Shown piece after piece: positions 10,739-55,600 of a stretch of 64,000 bases of DNA. The position numbers and the translations under genes were made by a program. Where the stretch lies: positions 36,748,501 through 36,812,500 of the forward strand of contig NC_088330.1 of the NCBI RefSeq assembly GCF_036884655.1, given 5' to 3'. Every line of letters starts with the position of its first letter. Within the stretch, counting starts at the first letter, position 1. The notes under the pieces were generated by a model, which saw only the letters and a list, made by a program, of their open reading frames with translations, was not told where the DNA came from and did not search any database. The DNA is from Musa acuminata AAA Group. Lineage: Eukaryota > Streptophyta > Magnoliopsida > Zingiberales > Musaceae.

Positions 10739-13590
10739 CCACCCACCACTCTACACCTCCTTGCCTGCCTTATGTTTACTTCTCAGTAACAAACAGCTGC
10801 AGTTTGTCTCCTTTTTGGTACTCTCGATGCTCTCTTTTTGTTTCCCCTTCACTTTTCGTCTCTCCTATATTCTTTTAGTTATTTGGATCAACGTTGCATA
10901 AGAAATGATATCTGAAATAGCATGCTGCTTGTTATAAACAACACATTTATGGCCTATTGGAATGTTGTGTTGTGTGTCCTATTTAGCATTGGGTATGTGG
11001 TGTGCAGTGTATTAGGCTAAGATTTTTTGATAGCTTGGGCTGCTTTAACTTACAAGTATCATGAAGGAAGAAGCCAAAGAAAGATAAAAGAGGAGTTAGG
11101 AAACATTTTTGTCTATATTTTGTAGGAGCAGAGAGTAGATTGAGACTGTAGTGCTGCAACAGATAGAGATAAGACTGAGTGTTACTTGAGCTGTGACAAG
11201 CACAAATCATGCAGCAAACGCTGAACAACATAATGCAGTAAAGTGATCAAGTAGGTATTCACTGGAAGGTTTAAGTTGACTATCAATTCTTAAACAGAGT
11301 ATCCACCAGCTCTGCTATACAAAATACAAAATAATCCATGGTTATGGCTGTATGCTAATAAATCAGACCAAAACAATGTTGAACAGTTCAGAAGCATACT
11401 GTAAAATGTGTTCCAAAGATATCCAGAATTGCATGATAGAATCCCCACAGTTGGGAGGCATTGGTTCCACACTATCGGCCTGGATCTGCTTGTTGGCAGG
11501 ACCATAACCAGCAGATTCTCTAAATATTTGAATTGCTTCTGCAGATTCTCAGTTGGAGACTCAGCTTCAAGCTTGCGTTCTTAAACACATTAGTAGCAGC
11601 CTGAACAATGGTCTCTTGCTACACATGTTAATCTACAATAGATCACAATGAGCACGTCCAGTTTGAACATCAATCACAGGCAACAGAATCATCACATAAG
11701 GTATCTGAGACCATTTCTAAGCTTAGGTATTTGTATCCCAAAATGTCCACACAAGTTACACGATGGGATCATAAGATGGTTTATATAATGAGAGAAATAC
11801 TACATCAATTAGAATGATTGCTACAGCTATAGAAGATAAATATATATTTCCATTCAAGGCTTAATGGATTGAGATTAAAAGAATAAATCCAGAAACAATC
11901 GCCGCAACCCTCAGAAGTTGAAATTGCTTTCTCTGAATCTACGAGGAAGGATTTTATCAGTGGAACATGAGGGAACTCTTCACGAAGACCAACCTCATAG
12001 ACAAAAGTTTCTTGCATCTAGTTTTTGTCCCTTGTAATAAGTTCCTCAATAGTATCTTGCAAATGCAAAGAAATTTTCAAGTGAAGCATCCGAATGAAAA
12101 TAATAATAATTTCATAAGTGTAATTGGAAGTAGCACTGATTCCAAAGTACACACATCATGATGTGAAACACTGATCTGAAAACATTTTGCTGCATTTCAG
12201 TGCTCTCAAGCCATCGAAACATAGAAGAGAAAGGACATCCTCAATGTGACAAAACCATAGACACCAGCATCTAAATGAGTAGCCCATATTACTCCAGAAA
12301 CTTTTGAGAAAGATACAGAAAGCATATGAGTATGATTAAACCAATAAATGTGGAACAAGTAGACGCAATATCAGTTTAATCTTGTCCCAATTACCCTTTG
12401 TTTTACAGTGTCATCTCAACAGAAGCATGACACTGTAAAAAAAATTGGTACCTTCAATTTCTTTTGTCTCTATTTTAATGGTATAGCATTTTATCCTATA
12501 AGAAAAATAATATCAAAAATTTCTTATAAATATTTCTAGAAATACAATATGAAGCAAGATATATGAGTCTTTGAACTGATATCCTTCCTTGATGGTTTTG
12601 ATGCATATGATCTTACTGTATCAATTGCCATGGGTTTGTATAGGCCACTTTGTCTTTCCTCATTCAAATATTAAGAAAAAGTAAAAAAATCAAAATAATT
12701 GCATAATTAATTAATACAAAAAAAAACAATTTCTGCTTTATATTTTACATGAAAAAGAGAAATGCATGTAATAGATTGTTTCTATTACATTTTATATGAG
12801 GTTTTTAAACAATGTTGTAGCATTTACTTGGTCACAAATAATTTTTGCGATCAATAATCTTATATAGTTTCTAATTCGATTTTTTGCCCAACAATAACCA
12901 ATAATTTTTTTTATGGTTATAATATTATTTATAACAATAAATACATAAAACAAAAAAATTGTATGATTCATCAAAATTGTTTTATTGCTTACTCTTCTAC
13001 TTTTGTTCACTTAAGAAATACCTATCCATTTAATCCTCTTACTATAGTGGATATAACTATTTCTCTATAATTCACATTATTCTATGATCTTGTTTCTAAG
13101 TGCAAGAGTGAGTAGCGTTCCATTTTCAACACCAATTTGATATTGGTAACAAAAAAACATTTCGGATCTAAAACACTAAAAATGAAGGAATATATTACAA
13201 CATCAATGAACATCTTAAATATTGAAGATATATAAAAGTAAGACACTTTCAAAAGTTTAAAGCAAGGATTAAAAATATTTACAATATAATTGCAATTAAA
13301 AATGTTCAAGTAAATAACTTCCGTACATAGAGAAATGAGATTGTGTAAATAGTGAGGTTCTATCATATATATGCAATATATGTGCATATATACATTATTC
13401 TGGGAATATATCTCTATATATATATATATATATTCCATCATATAAATGAGATTGTGTAAAATGTAAATAGTTATGCAATATATGTTCATATATAATTATA
13501 CTCATATATATATATATATATATGATTTATAGAATGCTTTCCTTTTTGTTTTTGCTTAATAATATGGGATAAAAAAAAGACATCCGGATG
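10739..13590. other. Intergenic region between FdC1 and PICKLE
   Basis: AT-rich and without an intact gene. It contains the FRIGIDA-like relic described separately and (TA)n runs near 13415-13432 and 13507-13523. The stretch 12450-13560 is extremely AT-rich with only spurious open frames. Confidence 0.55.
11880..12065 (-). pseudogene. FRIGIDA-like protein fragment (relic)
   Basis: Minus-strand translation from about 12065 down reads IEELITRDKN, a stop, then MQETFVYEVGLREEFPHVPL and IKSFLVDSEKA. This follows the order and spacing of a conserved FRIGIDA/FRL segment, in which a helix ending in a short Gln-rich linker is followed by (A)V-x-F-x-x-x-F-x-L-x-x-x-FPPVPLLK-x-YL. An in-frame stop interrupts the match, the sequence after about 11905 loses similarity, and no flanking exons could be assembled, so it is called a decayed fragment. 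FRIGIDA-like proteins act in flowering and chromatin complexes (family knowledge). A spurious match remains possible. Confidence 0.4.
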
Positions 13591-13827
13591 ACCTTTGGTT
13601 GTCCCCAACATTGCCTCCCCAAGGCTACCTCATCCCACGTGGCGCTATTCGAAAGCCTCACATGGGGGTCCCGCCGTCAGGGTTAGAACCAGACAACGGC
13701 TCGACGGTTTTGAGGTGCTTGCAGTAGCAGCACCGCCTGCAAATTTCGGCGATTCCTCCCCGAGCGAACGGAGGCGATCCTCGACACAGCGATCCTCCCT
13801 CTCCTCTCTCCCTCCTCCCTCCACCCA

Positions 13828-13833
13828 TATAAA
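13828..13833 (+). promoter_or_regulatory. Putative TATA box of the PICKLE-like gene
   Basis: TATAAA lies in an otherwise GC-rich, pyrimidine-rich promoter about 190 bp before the start codon. This would place transcription start near 13860 and leave a leader of about 150 nt. Confidence 0.4.
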
Positions 13834-13895
13834 CTTCCTCGACTCCGAATCTTCGTTGTCCCCATTCTCCATCGAACCGCTCCTTCTTCCGTGCG

Positions 13896-13907
13896 ATGGA
13901 GTTCTAG
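13896..13907 (+). promoter_or_regulatory. Three-codon upstream ORF in the PICKLE-like leader
   Basis: ATG GAG TTC TAG lies 110 nt before the main ATG, within the predicted leader. Very short upstream ORFs can lower translation of the main frame. The effect here is inference and depends on where transcription starts. Confidence 0.35.
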
Positions 13908-14016
13908 GGTTTCTGAGCGAGGAGGGCGGAAACCCTAGCTTGTCGCTCGTTGCCCGGTGGTGGTGTAGGGTTTCTCCCCCGTTTACTGAGGTGGGTTCTG
14001 CAGCGGGTCAGTGGGG

Positions 14017-43430
<29,414 letters not shown>

Positions 43431-44956
43431 TTGTCGTCGATGATTAACAGAACTTAGTTCAATTAATTGCACAGCCGAAGCTTAATTAAAAGCTTCATGG
43501 TGATACGTCCTTTTGATCGTTATTGTTCCTAGTGCCTGGATAGGCTTTCCTGCCTTGGGAGTATTTTTAAGACGGCAACTTTGTTCACTTGGTAATGGTA
43601 GACATGGATGGCGAGGAGATATTTGGTATCGTCCAAATATACCATGAACTTTGTGAGGTGTCTTGTGCGATGCAGTCAGTTGTAACATCCCTTTATAGGC
43701 CAAGAATCCCATTTTTCAATCCCATGCTATGGTAATCGACTTTTAGTTCCCCGCTCTTTGATGCTGTCATGTATTCCAAGTATGTGCAATTTCCCCTTTA
43801 CCATGATCTCCGATGCATGAAACCTACCTACCTAATGAGGTTGGTCTGACCTTTTATTGCAAGGATCAATGCTTTTCAGCAATGCACTGCTGCTTTTTTG
43901 TGCATATTAATCTTGTAACTCTTTTGATTGTTGTTTTTAACAGAAATCCATGTAGTTCTCTCTGGCTGTGCATTGTCTTTTTTATTTTTCTATAATAAAT
44001 ATTTTCGGTGGAACCCGTTAGCATATGACACTAAACTATTTACCCTTTAAGGTTCAAGAAAAATCAGCATACAAGGAATTGGTAGGGATAGTCAACACGT
44101 CTGAAACGCTTAAAATATTGCTACGGGATACGATAGCTTTGCATTTTGTCAGAGTAACGTAAAACTCTGCTAAAAGTCGAAATGTCTTATCACATGTTGT
44201 GATCAATTACGTAAAGCTATCACCGAAACGAAAACAATTCCGATCTAGCAAATGTGACTTGGCGGGGATTAAAATACAGAAAAGTGTTAAGAGTCAGGTA
44301 TCATAGTTTAAAAAAAAAAATAAAGCTAGATTGTTGTGTTCCATCCTAATTTTTGTAAAATCAAAATGTGCACACGCATATCTTATTGGTAATTATGACA
44401 GATTAATGACAATAATAATAATAATAATAATAATATACAATCTACGTGCAAAGCAATGTTGTCTTCAAGAAAAATTTTAATCCTAAGGTCTGTTGCCGTC
44501 TATGCAGTTTGGCCCAATAATCATACATTCCCATCTAAATGAGTCAGCAACCAAGAAAAAAAGTTTCATACTCGATCTGAAGAACAAAGGCAACATCTGC
44601 TCTCCTTGCTAAAACTAACCAGCCATCTGCGTGCGTATCTCGCAGGAGCTATTTAAGGAGGCCCTAAGGTTCAAAAAATAGAAGCTGCTCAATCCATGTG
44701 AATATATATATATACCCAAAGCACAGGTGGGAAACATGCAAAACATATAATTAATATATAGGACTTCTAAGATTTATTATTTCCAATGTTTAGGGGCATT
44801 AGACAGTGCTGTAAGCGTCACAAGTTCGAACACACTGGACCAGACTCATGATGATGGAAATGGTGCATGAACAGTACCGTGAAGCTTCATGAGAGAGCGA
44901 GGAGAATGTGCAGGTTATCAGGTCTTATTTACAGAATTATGGTTCGGATGTTTTGC
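43431..44956. other. Convergent intergenic region, PICKLE and ATG8 3' ends
   Basis: Contains the 3' untranslated regions of both genes and an (AAT)n microsatellite at about 44410-44434. No additional gene is seen. Confidence 0.6.
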
Positions 44957-48100
<3,144 letters not shown>

Positions 48101-48462
48101 GGATCCCTCTTGGTCCTGCGATTCAAGACACAAACCGGCATTGCCGTGTCACAGATCATAAACAATGAAGAGGAAGACGAAAAAGGAAACGATCGAAAGC
48201 TCATCGATCAAGATCAAGAACAAGAATCACACACGATCGCTCAAAGAACAAGAGGAGGATCTATCGGATCAATCGATCGGTCGATCGGTGGATGGAAGGA
48301 GGTACCGCGCGGGAGATCCGGGGGAAAGGGAGACAAGACGATCGGGCCGGGCGGTGGGTAGACGATCGCAAGCAGTCGCAAGAAACGGCAGGGGGGTATC
48401 ATCTTATCGTGCTGGGAAACCCATCCAAACGACAATTCGTACCCGCCTAGCGACAGCCCTGT

Positions 48463-48468
48463 ATTATA
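48463..48468 (-). promoter_or_regulatory. Possible TATA box of ATG8
   Basis: TATAAT on the minus strand about 365 bp before the ATG8 start codon, at the edge of a GC-rich segment (48180-48400). That segment would be the leader and may contain a leader intron. Weak, motif-only evidence. Confidence 0.3.
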
Positions 48469-48479
48469 CCCGCATTAAT

Positions 48480-51400
48480 TGATTTCCCTTTGTCCCACTC
48501 GTGGTGGGTCCCACAGAAAATGGAAAGAAGGTGCGTTTGGGGTAAGAGATTGTAGAAGACGGCATTTGCACGGAAAGCCGTTTCGTCCTCCTATGGAAGT
48601 CGTTCCCTCGAAGGATCCAAATACCTCTTCCCAAAAAATTAAAGACGAGGAAAGCTCGTGCTTCCTCCACCCACAAACGTATACCCACAGCGGGGTCCAC
48701 AGAAACCTCTGGGAGCTCCAGTGGAGAACTAGGTAACACCATAGGCAGGTAAATGATAAGGTTTTTCTTTTATTTTCCTATACAAAGCGCTAAATGATAG
48801 GACGTGGCGGCTGCCAGCTCGAAACTACCTTCCTTGCCAATGGAGGGAATTGTGGCTCCCAGGTGGGCTCCGTTCTCTTACCCAATAACGTACAAGTTAG
48901 GAAGTGGGTTAAGAACCAACAGAAAAGGAAATATAACAGTTAGATCAATTGATGATGTTGTTTACTCATGATTCAAATCATTAATTTGCTTACAAAAGTA
49001 ACCTTGAGATGTGATAAATCTTACCCTTATAAATCATAACATGGGAAATGGATGCTAAATAAATGTTGGCATACACTACTCCTTCAATTAATGAAATAAT
49101 ACGTTTGCTGACCAAAATTTTGAACAATAATGCTAATCTTTTACACAAAGGTAGAAAGTGATTAAATGATAAACGTTATGGTAGCTTATTTTGTAAATAA
49201 ATATTTAACACGTATCTATAATTAATTAAATAATTACTTACGATTTAGTAGAGCATCATGATAATATATTGATACATGTTGGATAGATGATAGACACTGA
49301 TATATGGATTATGTTACATAATAAATAATTTAGATTTTTTTATGCAAGAATCTTAGTTAAGATGTCTACTTATAACATAATATGTCATGATCTAGTTTAA
49401 TCGATAACTGATCGACTTAACTTGTTGTCTCTGTACTCTTAAAATAAAATATGAACCCTAATGCAATTATCATACACTTATATGATTTTGTCTAGTTGTT
49501 GAATCTTTGGATGATGAAATTAATTAATAAATTTGAGGAATTAATTTTACGATAAGTCAAGTAATACGAGTAAAATTTAATTAAAAGATGTTGATAGTTG
49601 GAAGGTCAAATATTGTGTCATACTATTTGAAGTTGTATTAAAGTATCAAACATTACGAAGAATGATCAAATATCATATCGAAGGATTTGATAGATGACAT
49701 ATCATAAAAATAGATAATACGGTAAAAGGATGATTTGTCAAAAATTATTGATTCTTTGGTTATATTAGTGGAGCTTTAGTTAAGTCATTATAGCCTAGTC
49801 AAAACGATAGAACTATAATAGTACCACTTACATTTATTAGGCACGAAAAGATCATTTGAATGTCTATGTCCCCTCTTCTAGGTGATTCCCTTGGCACCCA
49901 TTTTTCCTCAGTAATTATGCATGTAATCTGCTATCCAAGCAACTTCTGTTAGGTTTACTATGTTGCATGCCTATTGTTCATTAATGTGTTTGTCCTACTA
50001 TACTATTAATTGTCATAGACTTAATTAATTTTATATAAGTTATGTGATTCCCGTAAAATATCTATTCATAAAGGGTTAACCTATGTATAGTCCCATAGAG
50101 ACTTGTAACTAAAAGATGAGTAGTGAAAACAAAAGTCAAAATCCTACAAAGAGACATTTACACACTACAAAATATATAGATATCTTCACTAAGTTCTAAA
50201 TGATTATGAATGATCATATAACAAATAGAATATAATTCATTATATATTAAGTCATCCCACATAAGTGCTCATGTGATACTAATAACAAGATGGATCGTTA
50301 ACCTATCCTTGGATATCTAATTGAAGTCTTATCTAATTGATCATCATTGGAAAATCAACTAGTGACATATCAAAGTAGGACTATTTCAATAATTTTCTCT
50401 TATGCATGACATCACTCTTGCGTGCCTCCCTACAAAACAAAAATATTACCAACAAAATGAGACTTTAGTACTACAAATACCAATAAATAATAAAAAAAAT
50501 ACCAACAAAAGGTTATAATCATATATCTAACACTTTGACTATATTACTCTATGACATAATGGTGAGTCCAAATTTTGTCATGCCCTCCATAAAAATTGTC
50601 AATGGTTAACCAATTTAATTAGCTTATATTAATAGTAATAAGTCGATCAAATCCTTATAAATCAAAGATTTCATCCTTATAAATCCTTATTAATCTTATA
50701 AATAATATATCATTTGAGTCTTAACATTAATTGTTACAAGATTTAACCTCACGAGAAGATGCAAGCGTCGTTCGAGCCAATATAAATATATCCCTATAAG
50801 TAAAGTCATCTAAATTTGGATTTAAATGAGTTATAATTTTAGAAGAAAAACTCCTCATAATTGAAAATAAGTGTTTACATATATAGTTTAGTATGTCTTA
50901 CCTAGCTAAAGTTACTACCATTTTGATCATTTTAAATTATTTTCTATATGATCATCAATCAACCTAATTCATTGTTAAAGCAAGATTTGTTTATTGGGCT
51001 TGAATTACGAAAGAAATGAACCTACATTAATCAAACCTAGCCGTTGACGTCCGATGATTAGCCCAACCCAATCCCATTCCATTAATAGGTGTTACACGTT
51101 TGTCGTTACCAGCTCGGCTACCCGCGTTGTTGACCACAATCCAACTTCTCTCCACTGATTGGATTTTTTTATTTTCGGGTGGGGTTCAGAGAAATCCAAT
51201 TAGAAGGCAGGTATTTATGCGGGTAAACGAGAATTAACTTGCCGTCGCCCTTATATCACCTAATCAAACCAACTTATTCTCATTCCGTTTAGATGTGCGA
51301 CTCGTTTTCTTATTACCCTTTTGATCTGCCCGACTTGTCATCGACTAGTTTAGTATGTCTTACCTAGCTAAAGTTACTACCATTTTGATCATTTTAAATT

Positions 51401-52190
51401 ATTTTCTATATGATCATCAATCAACCTAATTCATTGTTAAAGCAAGATTTGTTTATTGGGCTTGAATTACGAAAGAAATGAACCTACATTAATCAAACCT
51501 AGCCGTTGACGTCCGATGATTAGCCCAACCCAATCCCATTCCATTAATAGGTGTTACACGTTTGTCGTTACCAGCTCGGCTACCCGCGTTGAAGTCCAAT
51601 TAGAAGGCAGGTATTTATGCGGGTAAACGAGAATTAACTTGCCGTCGCCCTTATATCACCTAATCAAACCAACTTATTCTCATTCCGTTTAGACGTGCGA
51701 CTCGTTTTCTTCTTACCCTTTTGATCTGCCCGACTTGTCATCGACACTATAATTGCTTTATTGTGGGTCCCATGTGGGCCATTATTCCATCCAACTAGAA
51801 ACCAGGTGCAACTATGGGGGAGACAGCATAATTATCCTAATAGTTAAACTAACATAATATAATCTCATCGAGAGATGCCACTCGTCTCCTTTGTTACCTT
51901 CTGATCTGCCCGCCTTGGCGTCCACACATCGAACGCTCCGTCGATGGGTCCCGCAAGCGGTCTCACTTAGACCCAATACTAAGTAGGTGTCCGTACGGGT
52001 AAAAAAAAAACAAAATAATAAAATTATTCGAATCTAAATCCGCTATTCGGAGTCGCAATGCCGCAAGGAGTTGGAGGGAAAGTAGAAACGGAGAGGAATA
52101 ATAATAATTTGTTTTTTTTTATTGTTTTTATTATTTTGTCATATTTCATTTACGTGAGCTGGAAAAATAAAAGAAAAAGGGGAAAAATGC
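48480..52190. other. Gene-free divergent region, ATG8 to IDM1-like gene
   Basis: About 3.7 kb with no supported gene. From 48,900 to 50,880 it is AT-rich without structure I could recognise. From 50,884 it holds the large tandem duplication listed separately, plus a more diverged relative of the same unit at about 51,760-51,925. Confidence 0.6.
50884..51745. repeat. 462/400-bp immediate tandem duplication
   Basis: Copy 1 is 50884-51345 and copy 2 is 51346-51745. Both start TAGTTTAGTATGTCTTACC and end CGACTTGTCATCGAC. They are nearly identical except that copy 2 lacks about 62 bp (TTGACCACAATCC... region near 51132). The segment just downstream (about 51760-51925) repeats the second half of the unit in a more diverged form, ending CTGATCTGCCCGCCTTGGCG. 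Confidence 0.95.
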
Positions 52191-52379
52191 TTGTTTAAAA
52201 CGATCCCAAAACAGCCAAACTCCCCTCGCGACCCCCATCGCCTCCCTCCCTTCCTTGTTCGTCTCGGGTTCGATCACGCATCCCCAACCCTAATCGATCG
52301 CCCTCGGATCCGCTCGCCGCCCCCTCGATTCCCACCGCCACCAGCTCCAATTCTCCAAAGTCTGCATCGCTGGTGCGAG

Positions 52380-52596
52380 GTGTGCCGCATTCGCTTCCTT
52401 GATCCATTGTTTCCCTTTTGTTTGCGATCATTTGTTCTGTTTCTGGTACTTTGTTTCTGATCCGAACCGCGTTGGTTTTGTTGCTAGATCCTGCGTGATG
52501 GATGGTCACTCGGGATCTTTTGTTCGTCGCGTGGATTTCCTGGCGCGATTGGTTTGGGTTCTTGCGCTGGATTGGGAGTGACTTCTATTGGTGCAG
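52380..52596 (+). other. Possible leader intron of the IDM1-like gene
   Basis: GAG|GTGTGC at 52380 and TTGGTGCAG at 52596 frame a T-rich segment directly before the start codon at 52616. Leader introns with this placement are common in plant genes. Predicted only. Confidence 0.35.
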
Positions 52597-52615
52597 CGAC
52601 TAGGGTTTCGTTCTG

Positions 52616-55600
52616 ATGTCTTCCGTGGAGAAGAAGAGGGGCGTTCCGATGAAGGGGGAAGTAGACGGGGTGTCTGCGTCGAAGGAGGTCCGTGAATCAA
52701 AAAAGGAGAAGAGGAGGCGGCTGATTTTGAGTGATACGGATTCGGACGATTGCTTGGTTTCTCTTCAGGAGGTAGATTGCGAGACGGCCCAGAATGGAGA
52801 CAGCTTGAGCATCGGCGAGGACAATGGCGTGGAAGGGATGAAGGAGAAGGAGAACGAGAAGGAGAAGGTTGAGGTGGAGAGGAAGAAAAAGAAGGTTTTG
52901 AGGTTAGATGTCGTGAAGCCAAGTGAAGAGTTCGTAGTTGCTGACAAGAACGAAGTTATTGAGCCGGTCTTGGAGAGAAAGAGAAGTAGGGAGCCTGCTG
53001 ATGTGGAGGGCTCTGCAAAAAGACCAAAAAGGGATTTTTCGGAGCTAGGACGAATTCTAAAAACTGCAAATGGTGGAAATAAATCAAAAACCTATTCTTC
53101 ACATGGTGATGACAAAAAGGAGATGAAGGTGGACGTTGATATCAAACCCCTAGTCCCCGCAAGTAGAGAGAGGTATGGGGTGGAGAATCACATACAGTCA
53201 AACTCACACAGTATTCACAAGAAGGAAGATGAAAAAGTCAAGTCCATAGAATCTTCAGGTGATCAAGCACTTCAGATGAAAGATGGTAGCAGCAGTTTTG
53301 CTTCCAAAAAAAGAGCAGATACTAGCATTTCTCTGTGTAAAGACGGTGTTCTGAGGGTGCAGGGGAAAGGTGGTGTCTTGAGGGTCTTACCAAGTAATAA
53401 AAAGGTAGATGGGTTTGGCAATCTCCATTCTAAGAGCAAAGTCGAGGGAAAATCAAACACTTTCATCTCTCCCAGGATTGCTACTCGTAGTACATTGAAG
53501 AAATCATCCCTTTCTCCGGATAGAAGAGTTCATGAAAAATCAAGTTCAGGAGCTACTTTGAATAAACATGAATCGAAAAAGGCAAAAGTTGATATTGCTG
53601 AGGAAAGCACATATAAAAAACCAAAAACTGATTCTCCAAAAAGAGAAAAAAAGAGATCAGATATGCCAAGGGGAAGGGCTGGTTTCAAAATAAAGGGTGG
53701 CACCAGTATGAAAACTGCTTTTATGGCAAAACAAGAATTAAGTAAAGCAAGTGTAACTCGCAACACTGAGAAACAGAAACTCAGAGATCAGATAAAAGCC
53801 ATACTTCTTAATGCTGGTTGGACAATAGATCTGAGGCCAAGGAAAGGCAGAAACTATGAAGATTCTGTTTACATACCTCCTGAAGGACAAGGTGGTTATT
53901 GGTCAATTACAAAGGCTTATGCCGTGTACCAGGAACAACTAAACAGATCATGTAATGAGCGCCGTAAGAATTCTTCTGAAAGGTCCTCCAGGACATCTGC
54001 TGGGAATGACTATGTTGTACCAATGGAGTCCCTAAATATACTGAAGAGAGTCGTCAACAAGAGAAGGAACCAAGAGCTTGAAGAAACTCAGAGGAGCAAA
54101 AAGAAGGAAAAGAAAACTTCTGACCTTAGGCATCCTAGAGATCAGGATACTCAGGATAAGCTTGATGAAATTAGAGGCAGAAAGAAGTCAAATTGTGCCT
54201 TAGCATCAAACACTAAAACTGCTGTTGGTTCCATAGCACATAAGCATTTTCGAAAAGGAAGAAACAAACAGAGAGGATGTGCTTTATTGGTTCGTGGTAG
54301 TAACCAGGAGGCAGAAGATGAAGAAAATGATTACGTTCCATATGTTTGGACAAGAACAGTTCTCTCATGGATGATAGATATGGGTGTCCTGCATATTAAT
54401 GGAAAAGTTAAATACATGAACCAGAGAAGAACAAAGACAAAATTAGAAGGCTGGATAACGAGAGATGGCATTTATTGTAGTTGTTGTAGTAAAATTCTTA
54501 CTGTTTCAAAGTTCGAACTTCATGCTGGAAGCAAACTTCTCCAGCCATTGCAAAACATATATCTGGAGGATGGAGGACTTTCCCTATTGCAGTGTCAACT
54601 AGATGCATGGAAAAAACAGGATGAGTCTGAACGCCAAGGATTCTACATTGTTGATGTAAGTGGTGATGACCCTAATGATGATACTTGTGGTATCTGTGGT
54701 GATGGTGGTGACTTGATCTGTTGTGATGGTTGTCCTTCAACATTCCATCTGAGTTGCTTGGGCATTGAGGTATGCAAAATCAATAGCCTTAGTTTTCTGG
54801 AACTTCTAGTCATCTGTCTTTGTTTTGGAAAACTAAAAGGTCATTGTTAGAGAATGTATGTCCGACTTTTTCTTTTCGTTAGTCATTTAATTATGCATCA
54901 TATTTCCAATTCCACTTGGTTAGTGGAGGCTATAGATGAACATATGGTGGTTGTTACATCTTTTTGTAAAACCATGAAAAGAGTATTTTTTTGCAGCAAA
55001 ATAGTGTTAAGTCATGCTAATGTGTTCTTGTTCGTCATGTTCATGGACATTTCTTCTTCATGCTTCTTTTGCTCTTTTGTTTCATTGTCAGCCCGGCCCT
55101 CTTCGTAATAGTTAGGTGTTTTGGTTTTTTTTTGTTTGTTTGTCTGACTCGAGTTTCATATGGCTCATTTGTAGAAGCTTCCTCCTGGAGATTGGCACTG
55201 TACAAACTGCTGCTGCAGGTACTGTGGGAGAATTTCTGTTGACACTATTCCAGAGACTGATGAAACTGTTTCTTCATTACTCTCTTGCCACCATTGTGAG
55301 GCAAAATGTATGTATTTTTCAGTTATTCTTGAATACATACCTCATGTTTCAACCTTAATAAGGTCCAAAGGGTGATGAACTTTTTGTCTTCACATCTTGG
55401 TTTTGCAGATCACCAAGACTGTGTTCCTGAGACAGAATCTATTTCTGCAACTTCCAAGAGTCGACGCATTTCTTTTTGTTCCCAAAGTTGCAGTAAGGTA
55501 TGACTGGTTGCTTTAAAAAGTTTTATTTTAAACATTTGTGTTATATAAGGTTTGATTACTCTAGATCTTTGTTCTAGGACTGGTTGCTTTGTGTAAGGTT

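Noticed and set aside
10204..10878. 224-codon open frame overlapping the ferredoxin
   Set aside because: Low-complexity Pro/Arg/Gly translation in another frame of a GC-rich gene. The ferredoxin frame carries all four iron ligands.
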